64,000 nucleotides of DNA from Oscarella lobularis (Eukaryota > Porifera > Homoscleromorpha > Homosclerophorida > Oscarellidae). This document shows positions 42,187 to 52,509 of the stretch, piece by piece (within the stretch, counting starts at the first letter, position 1; the number at the start of each line of letters is the position of its first letter). The translations under genes and the position numbers were made by a program. The notes below the pieces were generated by a model. The model was not told the DNA's origin, ran no database searches, and saw nothing but the letters and a program-made list of their open reading frames with translations. Location of the stretch: assembly GCF_947507565.1 (NCBI RefSeq), contig NC_089185.1:1116001-1180000 (forward strand), given 5' to 3'.

Positions 42187-43833
42187 TTAGGCAAAATAGG
42201 ATCTTATTCTCGATTCTATCCGAGATCGGCAGATGGGGCATTCGCGCACTGTCTCCGCGCAAACCTGGCAGCAAAGAATGTGCGCACAGGGAAGAAAGAG
42301 AACGTGGGCCTGCCTTTCCATGCATATCTTGCACAGGCGACTCTCCCTCACCTGCGCCATCTCGTCGTCTATATTCATACTCTCGGGAGGGGGTGCAGAA
42401 GGAATAGGTGAATTATTAGGTGGTGCTTCAGACGTTGCCACCTGGATCAACACTTCAAGGAACTCATTGAAGTTCTTGTGTCCTTTTCGATTAACCCTCT
42501 CGGCTAGATTGCAATTGAAGCCCATTTCAATTGCCTTTGCAATGTAATCCAAAGGTTCAGGCGACTCCTGCTCTGGGGGTCTTTGCTGCTTGGGCTCGTG
42601 CCACGGTTCGTCCTGCGCCGCCGTATAGAGACCAAAGTGTTCCATGACGAACTTGCACGCTGGAAAGTGTCGCAGATGCTCGCCCCACGCCTCGTCTCCC
42701 CGCTCCCAGCCTCGAAGTCCGCCGCCGCACGTCGCGCATCGAACCCGATCGCCTTCGCCCGTGTAGCAGAACCCCGCCTCGGCGAGCGATTCAGCCGAAA
42801 TGGGACTCCGCGGAGGCCAGTTCTGAAAGGTCGCCAATCTCTCCGCGTAATTCATTGACTTTTCGGCGCTCGCACTTCGAACGACAAGCGGTGCCGCTGC
42901 CCTTTCCTTCTGATGCAAGACCGATTGAGCAAACTGGCAATTGGGCGAATGCTTTACGTGCTCTTCGACGGGCACGTCGCCGGGCATCCACTGCTCGACG
43001 TAGACGTGGCAGCTGAAGCAGCGAACGGCATCCCTTCGTCCCGTGTAATAAAAGCCGGCTTCGGCCAAGTCGTGAGGCGAAACGGGAATGCTGCGAGGCC
43101 ATTTTTCGAACGTGAGAAGACGCAACTGCTCTTTCTCTAAATACGGCTTTGGTTCGGGGGGAGGTGACGCAGGTCGGCGTTGTAGGGTCGTTCCCAGAGG
43201 AGGTGTCGATGAGGGGTGTTTTGGCTGCTTCGTATCGGCCTTGGCAGCGACGATGGGACAGAGCGGAGAATAGAATCTGTGCTCCCCTTCGGCCGTATCT
43301 CCGGGTTTCCACAGCTTCAACTGAACGTGGCAGACATGGCATTCGACCATATCCCCTCGGCCCGTGTAGTAGAATCCGGCTTTGGCTAGTTCGACGGGTT
43401 TTATCGGGCAGTCGTGCGGCCATTTGAATGATTTCTTCCGAAATGTCGCCAGTCGACCAGCTTCGCTGCTCATGTCGGCGACATCAACATCGTTCCCTTC
43501 AGCCGCCGCCATGTTGGATCGAGATCGAACGACAGGGCACTCGGGTGACGCTTCTGCGTGCTTTCTCTGCGTATCTTCTCCTGGACGCCACATTTCGAAG
43601 AGTCGCTTGCAAGCAAAACAACGCACTTGGTCGCGGATCCCAGTGTAGTAGAAGCCCTCCTTCGCCAGATCGTCCGGCTTTAGTGGAGATTTGCTCGGCC
43701 AATGTCGAAAAGACCGTAGTCTTTCCTTTTCGTGAGAATAGTCGGCCATCGCCATCAATCCGGGAAAGGAAGTCCGGGAACGAAAATTGACGAAATTGAC
43801 AAAATTCTTCCTGTCAGCTGACGGCTGCTTCAA
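42187..43833 (-). CDS. Inhibitor-of-apoptosis E3 ligase with four BIR domains, UBA and RING
   Basis: A single-exon frame of 548 residues. Four BIR domains are visible: about 36-101 (Zn ligands C72, C75, H92, C99), 127-194 (C165, C168, H185, C192), 236-301 (C272, C275, H292, C299) and 331-395 (C366, C369, H386, C393). A UBA-like region is at about 429-468 (YIAKAIEMGFNCNLAERVN) and a C-terminal RING finger at 501-548 (CKICMERQ, PCAHILCCQVC, CPIC). IAPs ubiquitinate and block caspases or signalling kinases. XIAP and cIAP1/2 have three BIRs, so a fourth is unusual. The start could instead be M27 or M29, close before BIR1. It is convergent with DHDDS, 47 bp apart. Confidence 0.92.
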   Translation of the reverse strand: MKQPSADRKNFVNFVNFRSRTSFPGLMAMADYSHEKERLRSFRHWPSKSPLKPDDLAKEGFYYTGIRDQVRCFACKRLFEMWRPGEDTQRKHAEASPECPVVRSRSNMAAAEGNDVDVADMSSEAGRLATFRKKSFKWPHDCPIKPVELAKAGFYYTGRGDMVECHVCHVQLKLWKPGDTAEGEHRFYSPLCPIVAAKADTKQPKHPSSTPPLGTTLQRRPASPPPEPKPYLEKEQLRLLTFEKWPRSIPVSPHDLAEAGFYYTGRRDAVRCFSCHVYVEQWMPGDVPVEEHVKHSPNCQFAQSVLHQKERAAAPLVVRSASAEKSMNYAERLATFQNWPPRSPISAESLAEAGFCYTGEGDRVRCATCGGGLRGWERGDEAWGEHLRHFPACKFVMEHFGLYTAAQDEPWHEPKQQRPPEQESPEPLDYIAKAIEMGFNCNLAERVNRKGHKNFNEFLEVLIQVATSEAPPNNSPIPSAPPPESMNIDDEMAQVRESRLCKICMERQAHVLFLPCAHILCCQVCAETVRECPICRSRIESRIRSYFA

Positions 43834-44640
43834 TACCTGCTCTTTTGTTTCTAACGTCGCCAGAACGTATTACGCGGTTCTAAAAAGCAAACAACTGTTA
43901 ACTAAAACTGCGGATATTTAGAGTCAGCTGCCTGACCAGCTTGCCTGACCACAGGAATAAATTTATAATCCGGCCACGTGGTTATTGAATATGAATGAAT
44001 AAGTATGTAACTTTCCAATAGCCTTTAATTAAAACACCCGCAGAACGTATTATAAGACTCTAAAAGCAACCAACTATTGGCCAATAAACTTTGTCTGCAT
44101 ACCGGTAAGTGTTTCCTAAAGACTGGGGAAGATCGAGTTTCTGCAATCCGCGTGGTTTCTACAGCGTACGGCTTGGGCCTTAGAGCATCGGTATCGATGC
44201 TAAAACAAAAGCGATAGGAACGTATCTGCCTTTGTAGAGCTACTAAAGTCGTCCGATCTCAGAAAGACCGAGTCAACAAGGGTCATTATACAAACAAAAG
44301 AATGTCTTTGTTCTCCAAGGAAGAATTGACTTCCACGCGCGGAAACGAAGAGATGACCTCTTCACGTGTGTATATGGAAACGAAGAGATGAGTTGACCTC
44401 CTCGCTGCCGGTTTTGTAAAAGGACAAAGGGAAAGAATGGTAAGTCACATACCTGAGACATGGGTCGTTCACCATGACACTTCCACTGCGAACTCCTACA
44501 GTACTGCGAACTCTGTGCACGTAATACTACTCAGAGTGCCTACTCAACGGTCACGTTGCACGTTATTTATAGAAAGTGACGAAAGAGTATGACGTACTTG
44601 CACTATACCTGGCACTGTTCCTGGAACCGTGGTGCAGCAG
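43834..44640. other. Intergenic region with spaced and tandem direct repeats
   Basis: Imperfect ~40-nt direct repeats start at 43861 and 44041, exactly 180 bp apart, both beginning cagaacgtatta and containing ctaaaa(a)gcaa. A second short tandem repeat, sharing ggaaacgaagagatga, lies near 44340-44404. No gene is seen. The promoter of the IAP gene and the 3' region of MSH2 must be here. Confidence 0.5.
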
Positions 44641-47600
44641 TCAGCACTTCAGGATTCGTCGGACGCTTTCATCGGCAAGAAGCATATCTTGAAGTCCCAT
44701 TCCACTTGGACAAGCCTCCAGATAGTGACGCACCAATCCAGCGATTTCCTGTAGCATGCGAATTCGCCATGAGTCGTTCATCTGATTATTCTGATCGCAT
44801 CTCACTCTACATTACCTCATAGCAATCATCTGCTTTTTTTCTCTTTGACGATGGCTCCAAGTTTGACTCATGGCGAAAAAAACCCTGCATGGCTTCCAAC
44901 TCGACAGCCTTCTTCTTCGAAAACTAGACTTCCAATTAGAATAGAAATATGAGATTGACTCTTGAAACCTCGACGACGTGAAGAGGAAAGTGAGCAAGCT
45001 CAGCAACGTGAATTCCAAAACTCTGGTCACAAACACCTAAATAATGAAACTAAGAATGCACCCACTAAACTCCGTGCAAATCATACCTGACTTGACCTTA
45101 TACAAAAGCGTCAGCGAATCAGTAGCAGTAATGGCTGTAACATGACTATTCTTGACCAATGGCATAACATCAGCGAGGGTAGTCAGTTCGTGAAAGTGAG
45201 TAGCAAACATGCAAAACGCTTTGATATGCTCACATATGTACCTAGTAGAATTTTGCAATGATCCCAAACAGATTGTCTTCCCCCACTCACTGAGAAATTG
45301 CCCAAGCTAAGCCAAAACCGTCATACGTGGACGTACCTCGTCCCAACTCGTCAATTATAATTAGAGAGTCATTCGTAGCACACTGAAAAATATCTAATAC
45401 GTATAAGTGTACATTGATCATTTCTACTGACCTTCAAAATAGCAGCTGTCTCCAACATTTCAGCCATAAAAGTAGACACGCCCTTCACTTGAATATCTCC
45501 AGCTCCAACGCGAGCCAGAATGCTGTCCACAACGGTAATTGTAGCCTCTTTGCACGGCACAAAACATCCCAGCTGTGCCATTAAAACAACGAGGCCAGTC
45601 TAGAGAAAAAGAAAGATAAACAATCTCCACTTGAAACGCTGGTGGTAGTTCCAGTGACCTGTCGAATATATGTTGACTTTCCACCCATGTTAGGTCCAGT
45701 TATAATGTGAAACATGGCCTCATCTAATGGAAGGACAAAGTAAGACGAATTGTCAGACAAAGAAGAGTACAGTACCTTTGTTGAACTCCGTGTCGTTTGA
45801 TATGAAAACAACGCCGTCTTGAAGCTCAAGACATGGGTGACGAGCGTCAATAAGAGAAATGAGACCCTCTCCTTTGAAAGACGTGGCGAAAATAGTCAGT
45901 GCCTGAAAAGTCATTACCTTTAGGAAGGACAGACGGCTTTGCGTACGGAATTGGAGCGTTGGCGGACACGTGAGCAAAGCTATACGACTCCCTATAGAAA
46001 TGTCCGTCCCACGTGCTATCACGTCCACTCACCTAACCAAAACGTCCAAGTGAGCGATCAAGTCGCCGAGTGACTGCAACGGTTCACAGTAGCCACCTAC
46101 TCATAAACGTAAAAGCAATTCGACGTTCACATGATCCAAATACCTGCTACTTTGATGACTTCCGCGGCAAGATGACTTTGCAATTCGTCATAGTTTTCAC
46201 GCAGTTTGATGAACTCGTCATTCAGTTGCCTCAGTGACGAAAATGTAAATCTCACTCCTCTGGCACTCGTGTCGATGCTGTGGTATTTCTTGTTGCCTCT
46301 CAACGCCTTCTCGTCCTGCCGGCAAACCGCAACGCCGTGGTTAGGAAATGATGGATAAATTCATTATCCTCCACTTACCTTCTTCGTAACTCGCAAAAAG
46401 TATCCCAACTGCGAGTTGCATTCGAGCTTAATAGACTTGTTCGCTTCGAGACCGAGCTCTCGAGCGGCCGTGTTCAAAATATCTGGCATCTCGTCGTTGA
46501 TCTCATCCATTTTTTGACGAATGTCTAAATGTCTCTTTACGAAACTTTTTTACCTACTGCATGCGTACTACTACCCTGCAGGGAATCGTCGAACTCAGGT
46601 TTGATCAGAAACTCGTGATTTTCCACTTGATCTAAGTCTACGGTTGTTTCAACCAAGTCGAGAAACTTTTGAAAATCGCTCTTCATGGCCTTAGCAACAA
46701 GCGAAATTCATCCAAGAGAACGTAAACGACTGATTCACTAACGCTTAGAGGTGATACGAAGACTTCCTGCAATAGATCCTTATGCTGATCACCGTAGTCT
46801 TCCAATACAGACACAAGAGCAGGCAATCGATTCAGTCCCTGGTAGACACGAACGCAATCCTGAACGAATTCTATGAGTAATTAATCAAGCAACCGAATCA
46901 ATGCTCTCACACCTGAAGATTAGCTTTTTGTCTTTGAAGCTTCTTAGCCAAACGATAGAAGTCTGGAAACCGCTTCAAGTGCCCATCCTAGAAACATTAT
47001 CAAGTCGAACGATCTATACAGAGTTGGGTCTCCCTCCCACCTGCAACGCTAATCTAAGGCTTGTATCTTCATAGAATATTTCTACCAGATTCAGTCTCTC
47101 ATCTAATAAACAGCCAATTCTCTTTCAGAAGCTTGGATGATTTCCCTGTAGCTATGGCACCTATTCGGCGCTTGTCCATGAGAGGTTGCTTCACCCACTG
47201 ATAAAGCAAACGCTGTCCAGCGGCAGTTTTGCATCGGTTTAGCAATCCAAATAGCGACGAACTCTTATTTCCACCTAACGATGAACTGTGATCAAGATTT
47301 TTAAAAAAAGATGTTTGTACATATACTGACCGTCATTGGGGGTGGGTAGCAAATTCAATGCTCGGACTGCAGCTGAGTCTAGTTTCATGTACTGACTCAA
47401 GTCGAATTTTTCCAAAGTGAATTGCCCGAAATTTGTTTCGTCTGACAACAGCTGTAACCAAAGAAAAATATGTAAATACATACGTACAGTAAACAAGTTT
47501 TAGGCTCCTATGTCCTGTAATTTTAACCAGTTACTTTAGTAGCGATCTACAACCCTTCTCTCCTGTAATAAATTTACAAGGGACTGGCCAACTGTTCTAT

Positions 47601-49915
47601 AGAACTAAGTCCAATCTTCGTCTACAAATAAGCCACACTGTTAGATACAACAACAGTGGTAAGAGGTAACAGCGCAAGCAAAATATGAGGTGAGGCCCCC
47701 TTTGGCTCAGACACGTTGTTTGACCGTTAAACGTTCAAAAAATGCGTCTCCCGTTACATAGAAAACTTTTAAAATAAATAAAAGATAGCGACACCTGACA
47801 CAAACCCCACGGAAGACGGTGCTATGGAGGTTTATCCGGTATCAGAGTGCCTCACAGGAGTAGGGGACTTGAGACTAGGAAGTCAAGTGAGGAAATTTGA
47901 CCAGCCACCGGGCCATGATGGTCAACACCTTGGGGAGAGTTTCCAACTCCCTTCTATCCTAGCCAACAAGCTCTTTCTCCTGCTTCTGATAAGTATATGG
48001 AAATGCTGGGTATATATATATATACAGCCACGCGACTGGGATCACACGACTGCAGCTAGTCACCGAGAAAAGTGCGTCGTTTGAATCGAGAACTCGGCCA
48101 TCGGCCGCAAATGCATTTCTGACTCTGAAACCGAACACAATTTTGTTCCAAATCGATCAGCGAACGCGAAAGAACGACAACAAACGTTGGTTACGAACGA
48201 AAGGCACGCCCTGTCACGCTACATTGACGTCAATCGTGACGCAGTACGCGCGGTCGCTGCGAAATCCCTTTATACGAGAAGTAGAAGCGCGGAATTGACC
48301 GCCAAGTGCATTGTGGGTCTATTCTAGAGACATTCGGTCGCTATTTGAACGCGAAAAGCAAACGCATACGAAGTGACGGCGATATGCTTGGTCAGCAAAA
48401 TCAAAGTGCGATATCCGCTCTCTCTCTCTCTCTATATATATATATCTAACGGGCAGTTGAGCTACACTTAGACGACTCATATTGGCGATCAGAGCTAGAT
48501 TATTAGAGACTGAGTGATTTTTTTGCGCCGTATGTCGGTTTTCTGAGTGAGCGAGAGCGGGGAATAGTACGTTTCTGCGGAGGAACGGTCGGGAGGCGGG
48601 GGAGGCGGGGGGGAGGGACTTCTATATATATATGACATTGAAACTTTACTTCCAAATATCTGATTGCTGCTCCCAAAGCGTTCATAGAAAGAGCAAGTTC
48701 AGTTTGGTCTTCAATAAAATATTATATGAGAGTCATTTTAAGAAAAAAACAACAATCTCTTGCTCACTTCTGACGTCCGCTGAATCGGACTTTAGCAATC
48801 TTGTCAGATCCTGGTCCAAATCTTTGGACGAAAAGTCCCCTACACCAAAGAAACATATTGATTATTTGTGCCACGTGCATCGTTAACACTGTCACCTCGT
48901 TTTCGTTCCGTTACCAAGAGCCCACTTCTCTCCACCACCTGTCGAATCCTGTCAGAGTCGCCACAAGTCGATTCGCCGCCTTTCGCTTGAAGAAGACACT
49001 CTTTGGGACCGAGCTGAATAATAGCGGACTACAAACAGACGTGATGAGCACAGGTGAGCGTCCATCCGCTGTATGACAGGCAAGGAACCTCAAGATTTGT
49101 AAACTGTTCACTGTCCAAAAACTGAGCCAAAAAGATTCTCCTCAAGGAAGCATCGACATAGGCCATGCCGACAGACTGAAAAAAAGAATGTAAAGTTTGA
49201 GCTGACCACAACGCAGAGACAGACTACCTTTGCAGCTCCTCCTACCGCATTTTTAACGTTCAAAGCCAAGAGGCCGGACGACGATGACATGTCCACATTG
49301 CCAAACAAAACGTCTTCGAACTGCTGCAAATTTCCGGGAGACGCCTAATGCCCAACTCAAATACATACACGTATATCACCCCAAATATATAAAGGGAACC
49401 GTAAAAGCAAGCGTCCACTGATTAGCCTTCGGCTTTCCGCGATACATTTCGATTCGATATCGACGCACGAGCAAGAGATCTCGAACAGTCGACTCAAAAT
49501 TCGTCTTGCTCAGCGCTACAGAAGCCAAACTATTCTTTCCTAAACGTCGCAGCACGTGACCTTCCGAATATTTTGTTCCCGTGGGCGTGGTTACCTTTTC
49601 CAAAATGTTTGACGACGCTCATCGTTTTGAAAATTTCTCTTGCGACGAATAGAGCGTCTTGATCGTGCACGGTGTAGTAGTCCTTCGTTTTTTTTTATGG
49701 GCATTAGACTACTACGGCTGTCTTCGGGGCGCGCCTACCGTTCGATCGAAGACGCGAAACGTCGTTTCGGGCTTGCTTGGTAACGATCGATAGAACGATG
49801 CGAATTTCTCCTTATCCGGACTTTCGACGTCTGCAGAAGAGGTCGTTTTACGATCGCGAATAGAGACGTAGTCTAACCTAGGACGATCTGCTCGCTTTCC
49901 TTCGACTTCGACGCC
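44641..49915 (-). CDS. MSH2: DNA mismatch repair protein MSH2
   Basis: A multi-exon gene from ATG 49915 ([12 protein letters not shown]) to TGA 44641-44643. Landmarks in order: FRVFDRT and [77 protein letters not shown] with [18 protein letters not shown]-type connector; the Walker A segment [38 protein letters not shown]; the Walker B segment [37 protein letters not shown]; and [16 protein letters not shown]. The last exons ([14 protein letters not shown] and [17 protein letters not shown]) form a diverged C-terminal helical region. MSH2 pairs with MSH6 or MSH3 to recognise mismatches in the nucleus. One intron (47452-48649) is about 1.2 kb, far larger than the rest. The 5' end is only 67 bp from the ZC4H2-like gene. 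Confidence 0.93.
47452..48649. other. Oversized MSH2 intron with microsatellites and a G-rich tract
   Basis: A 1198-nt intron lies between the exon ending [12 protein letters not shown] and the exon starting [11 protein letters not shown], while neighbouring introns are 50-100 nt. It contains (TA) runs at about 48012-48026, a (CT)/(TA) microsatellite at about 48419-48446 and a G-rich tract at 48591-48617 able to form a quadruplex. A region at 48220-48320 holds a tgacgtca palindrome and a gcattgtgggt motif reminiscent of promoter elements. No coding homology is recognised. It may contain an inserted element or a nested promoter. Confidence 0.55.
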
Positions 49916-49982
49916 ATTGGTGCGAAAACGCCAAGGGCGCGCTTATCCGGGCGAGTCGAACCCCGCCCGGATCCTCCGCGAA
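49916..49982. promoter_or_regulatory. 67-bp shared promoter of MSH2 and the ZC4H2-like gene
   Basis: The divergent start codons are 67 bp apart. The interval includes a GC-rich segment (cgggcgagtc, cccgcccgg) forming an inverted pair around 49950-49970. Transcription starts may overlap the coding ends. Confidence 0.4.
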
Positions 49983-50669
49983 ATGTCGTCGTCTACGTCG
50001 TCTGCGTCAAATCCCGAGCATTGCCTGAAGCAGCTTCATCTCATTAAAGCCGTAAAGTGCGTTTTCGGGGTGGAGAGGCTCGTTTTGGAAGACTTTCTTC
50101 AGATCGAAGAGCTACGCGTTCTCGCGAGTCGCCTCGCAGTTCATGAACGAAGTCGACGAGGCGAACGAGGCCGATCGCTATCTGTCAGAATGTCAGAAAG
50201 CGATGAAAGACCTGAAATCGGAAAGAGAGCGCTACGAGAAAATGATTCGCGAAATCGACGCAGACATTGGATCGGTTAGATATAAACAACAAACCAGATC
50301 GGTCTCCATTCAATTACAGTAACGGCATTGCAGGTAGAAGAAACGATCGACTCGCTGGAGACATACAGCAAGGAGAAGAAGACGTGGGCTTTGGGTTACT
50401 TGGTGGGAAAGTTCGGCGAGGCGAAGACGGAATTGAACGCGTCGCGACGCGTCGTTGGACTCGGTCCGATTCCGTCCCTGCAACACGAAGAACAAGCTAA
50501 AACGTGGTCAAAGCACCGGGAGGAGTGCAAACAGCGAAGGGCCTCTACGACGTGTACTAATGATGAAGAAAATTCCAAGACTGGAAATGTTTCTATTGGA
50601 TCACAGAAACGGAAAAAGGTGTCTGAAGAAGAAGAAGGCAGTTCGGCCAAGACAAGTCGGATATCTTAG
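49983..50669 (+). CDS. Coiled-coil protein resembling ZC4H2 but lacking its zinc finger
   Basis: Three phase-0 exons: 49983-50051, 50140-50274 and 50334-50669, giving 179 residues. Residues 10-110 are strongly helical (CLKQLHLIKA, YLSECQKAMKDLKSERERYE, KMIREIDADIGSVEETIDSL). Then comes NASRRVVGLGPIPSLQHEEQ, which aligns with the ZC4H2 segment where the coiled coil ends in LRxxxGLxxLPxL and EEE. ZC4H2 normally continues to a C4H2 zinc finger with a basic tail. Here the C-terminus has only scattered cysteines (REECKQRR, TTCTND) and a basic/acidic tail (QKRKKVSEEEEGSS) with no C-x2-C pattern. The family call is therefore tentative. Vertebrate ZC4H2 is a nuclear protein of neural development and BMP signalling. 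The gene is convergent with ZMPSTE24, 22 bp between stop codons. Confidence 0.5.
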
Positions 50670-50691
50670 TACCTTTTCCTCCTCTTAGACT

Positions 50692-52456
50692 TTAATCTTT
50701 CTTCGTTCGTGTGTCTTCTAAGGCTCGGAGCCTTTCTACTAGAGATGGGTGGGAGTGGTTGAATGCTGCGTAGAGGGGATCGGCTATGGGAAAGCCGAGG
50801 TTGTCCTTGTAGAGTTTCATCAGAGCCGATTTGAGTGCGTTCGCTTGTTTGAGCTCCTTCGCAAAGCTGTCCGCTTGGAATTCAAAGCGACGAGTGAGCT
50901 GGGTTATGACAAACGATAGGATCTGCGGAGAGACTCGTTTTAGTAAAGACTTCATCTATTTATTTTAAGTGACCTCATTGTAAGGCTGGAATAGGAACTG
51001 AAAGACGATAATAAGCCCAATAATGGTGGGCTTGAGGCCTTCGAATCCAAACGCAACGTACACCTCCGTTTTGTTGATCAGCATACCAAAAGCGAAAAAA
51101 GACAGGAGGGTGTGGGCCTAGATATAGCAAAAGAGAAAAACACCACAGCATAACGTCATAGAGAAACCTATCCGTACCTGCATAAGAACCAAATTCTTAA
51201 GCACGTGGCTGAATTTCCAGTGGCCAAGTTCGTGACTCAGCACAGCTAGAATCTCCTCAATATTGCATCCAACTTTCTTGTGAACTTCCTTGCTTTCCTT
51301 CTCTTCCTTCTCTTTGATTTCTTCCTTTTTCTCCTCTTCCTCGTCTTTGGGCATTAGCCCGTCCTCAAGCAAAGTGTCAAACAACACAATGCGCTTGTTA
51401 TTAAAGAAGCCGTAAAGATAGGCATTGCTGTGAGCCGACCTCTTCGATCCTTCAACCACGTAAAGCTTTGTCAGCGGAAATTTCAACCCGCTTGCCAAAT
51501 CTTCAATCGCCGTTCTCAACTCCCCCTCAGGCAATAGAGTAAACTTATCAAATAGTGGAGCTATGTAGTTGGGATATACAGTTGCTAAAATCTAAACCCA
51601 TTAGGCAGACAATAGATGAGACAAACGAGAAAAGGAAGAAGAAATCCCATACCAGAGTCACAGCAAAAACAAATGCCCAGACATATATGAAGAAGTAGTC
51701 ACCGCCCCATTGGATAATGTAGACAAGTAAGACAGTAATGAGAACCACAATTGGTATCCAGACGACGAGATTCTTTATTTTGTCTTTGGCAAAGAAGGCG
51801 GGCGTCTGGTAGGTTTAATTAAACGCGCCATCAATCAAAAGAATAAGCAAGACTATAACCTGTTTGTTGAATCCATGATGTTCCTCGATAACAAATGTGG
51901 AATAAATGCCCCATGGCAATTCAGTAATAAAATTAAACAGACTGAAGATAACAACCCAGATGCCAGTTATAATAAACTACAATACAAACGATTAATATTA
52001 TTGAATATAGGAATTGAGTATACCTCGTCGTCAAAGGTATATCCAATCGATTCTGTCACAATCATAGCAAGGTACCAAGACACAGGCAATCCGCCGAATA
52101 TGAATGCCTAGAAAAATCTCCGTTTTCCGCTCGCATACGGGTACGCCTAAACACGTGCCTACCGTTGCGATCATTTGCGAGTATACTCCGTGATAGAATG
52201 CAAAATTGCTCTTATCCAGTTGATAGAGTCGCGATTTTGCAAACGTCGCTTCGTCGATAAGCGAGCGAACCTCCTTTGGAGGATGCGCCGACGACCGAAT
52301 CAAGTTCCTCTACGACAAAAACGAACGTAACGACGGTCGAGAGACGTCGCGGGGCTCGCAAACAACCTGACGTCGCGCCAAATAGCAATCCCATACGTAA
52401 ACGAGCCACGAGAACGCGAACGTTCCAGAGAGAATGGGGTTCATCGCAAAAAACAT
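50692..52456 (-). CDS. ZMPSTE24: CAAX prenyl protease 1 (zinc metalloprotease)
   Basis: A spliced gene from ATG 52456 ([20 protein letters not shown]) to TAA 50692-50694. Conserved segments: [20 protein letters not shown]; the membrane segment with [32 protein letters not shown] and [17 protein letters not shown]; an acidic/lysine linker; the zinc site [13 protein letters not shown] (HExxH); and [17 protein letters not shown], containing the third zinc ligand E and D. It ends [11 protein letters not shown] and [13 protein letters not shown]. The seven-membrane-span enzyme cleaves farnesylated CAAX proteins in ER and inner nuclear membrane. All catalytic residues are intact. Confidence 0.93.
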
Positions 52457-52509
52457 AGATCCCGTATACCTACACACATCAATACACTAATCAGTAATCT
52501 CAGACGACG

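Noticed and set aside
47824-48084. 86-codon plus-strand frame inside the MSH2 intron
   Set aside because: No homology or splice context; ends in simple sequence. Kept only as part of the oversized intron.
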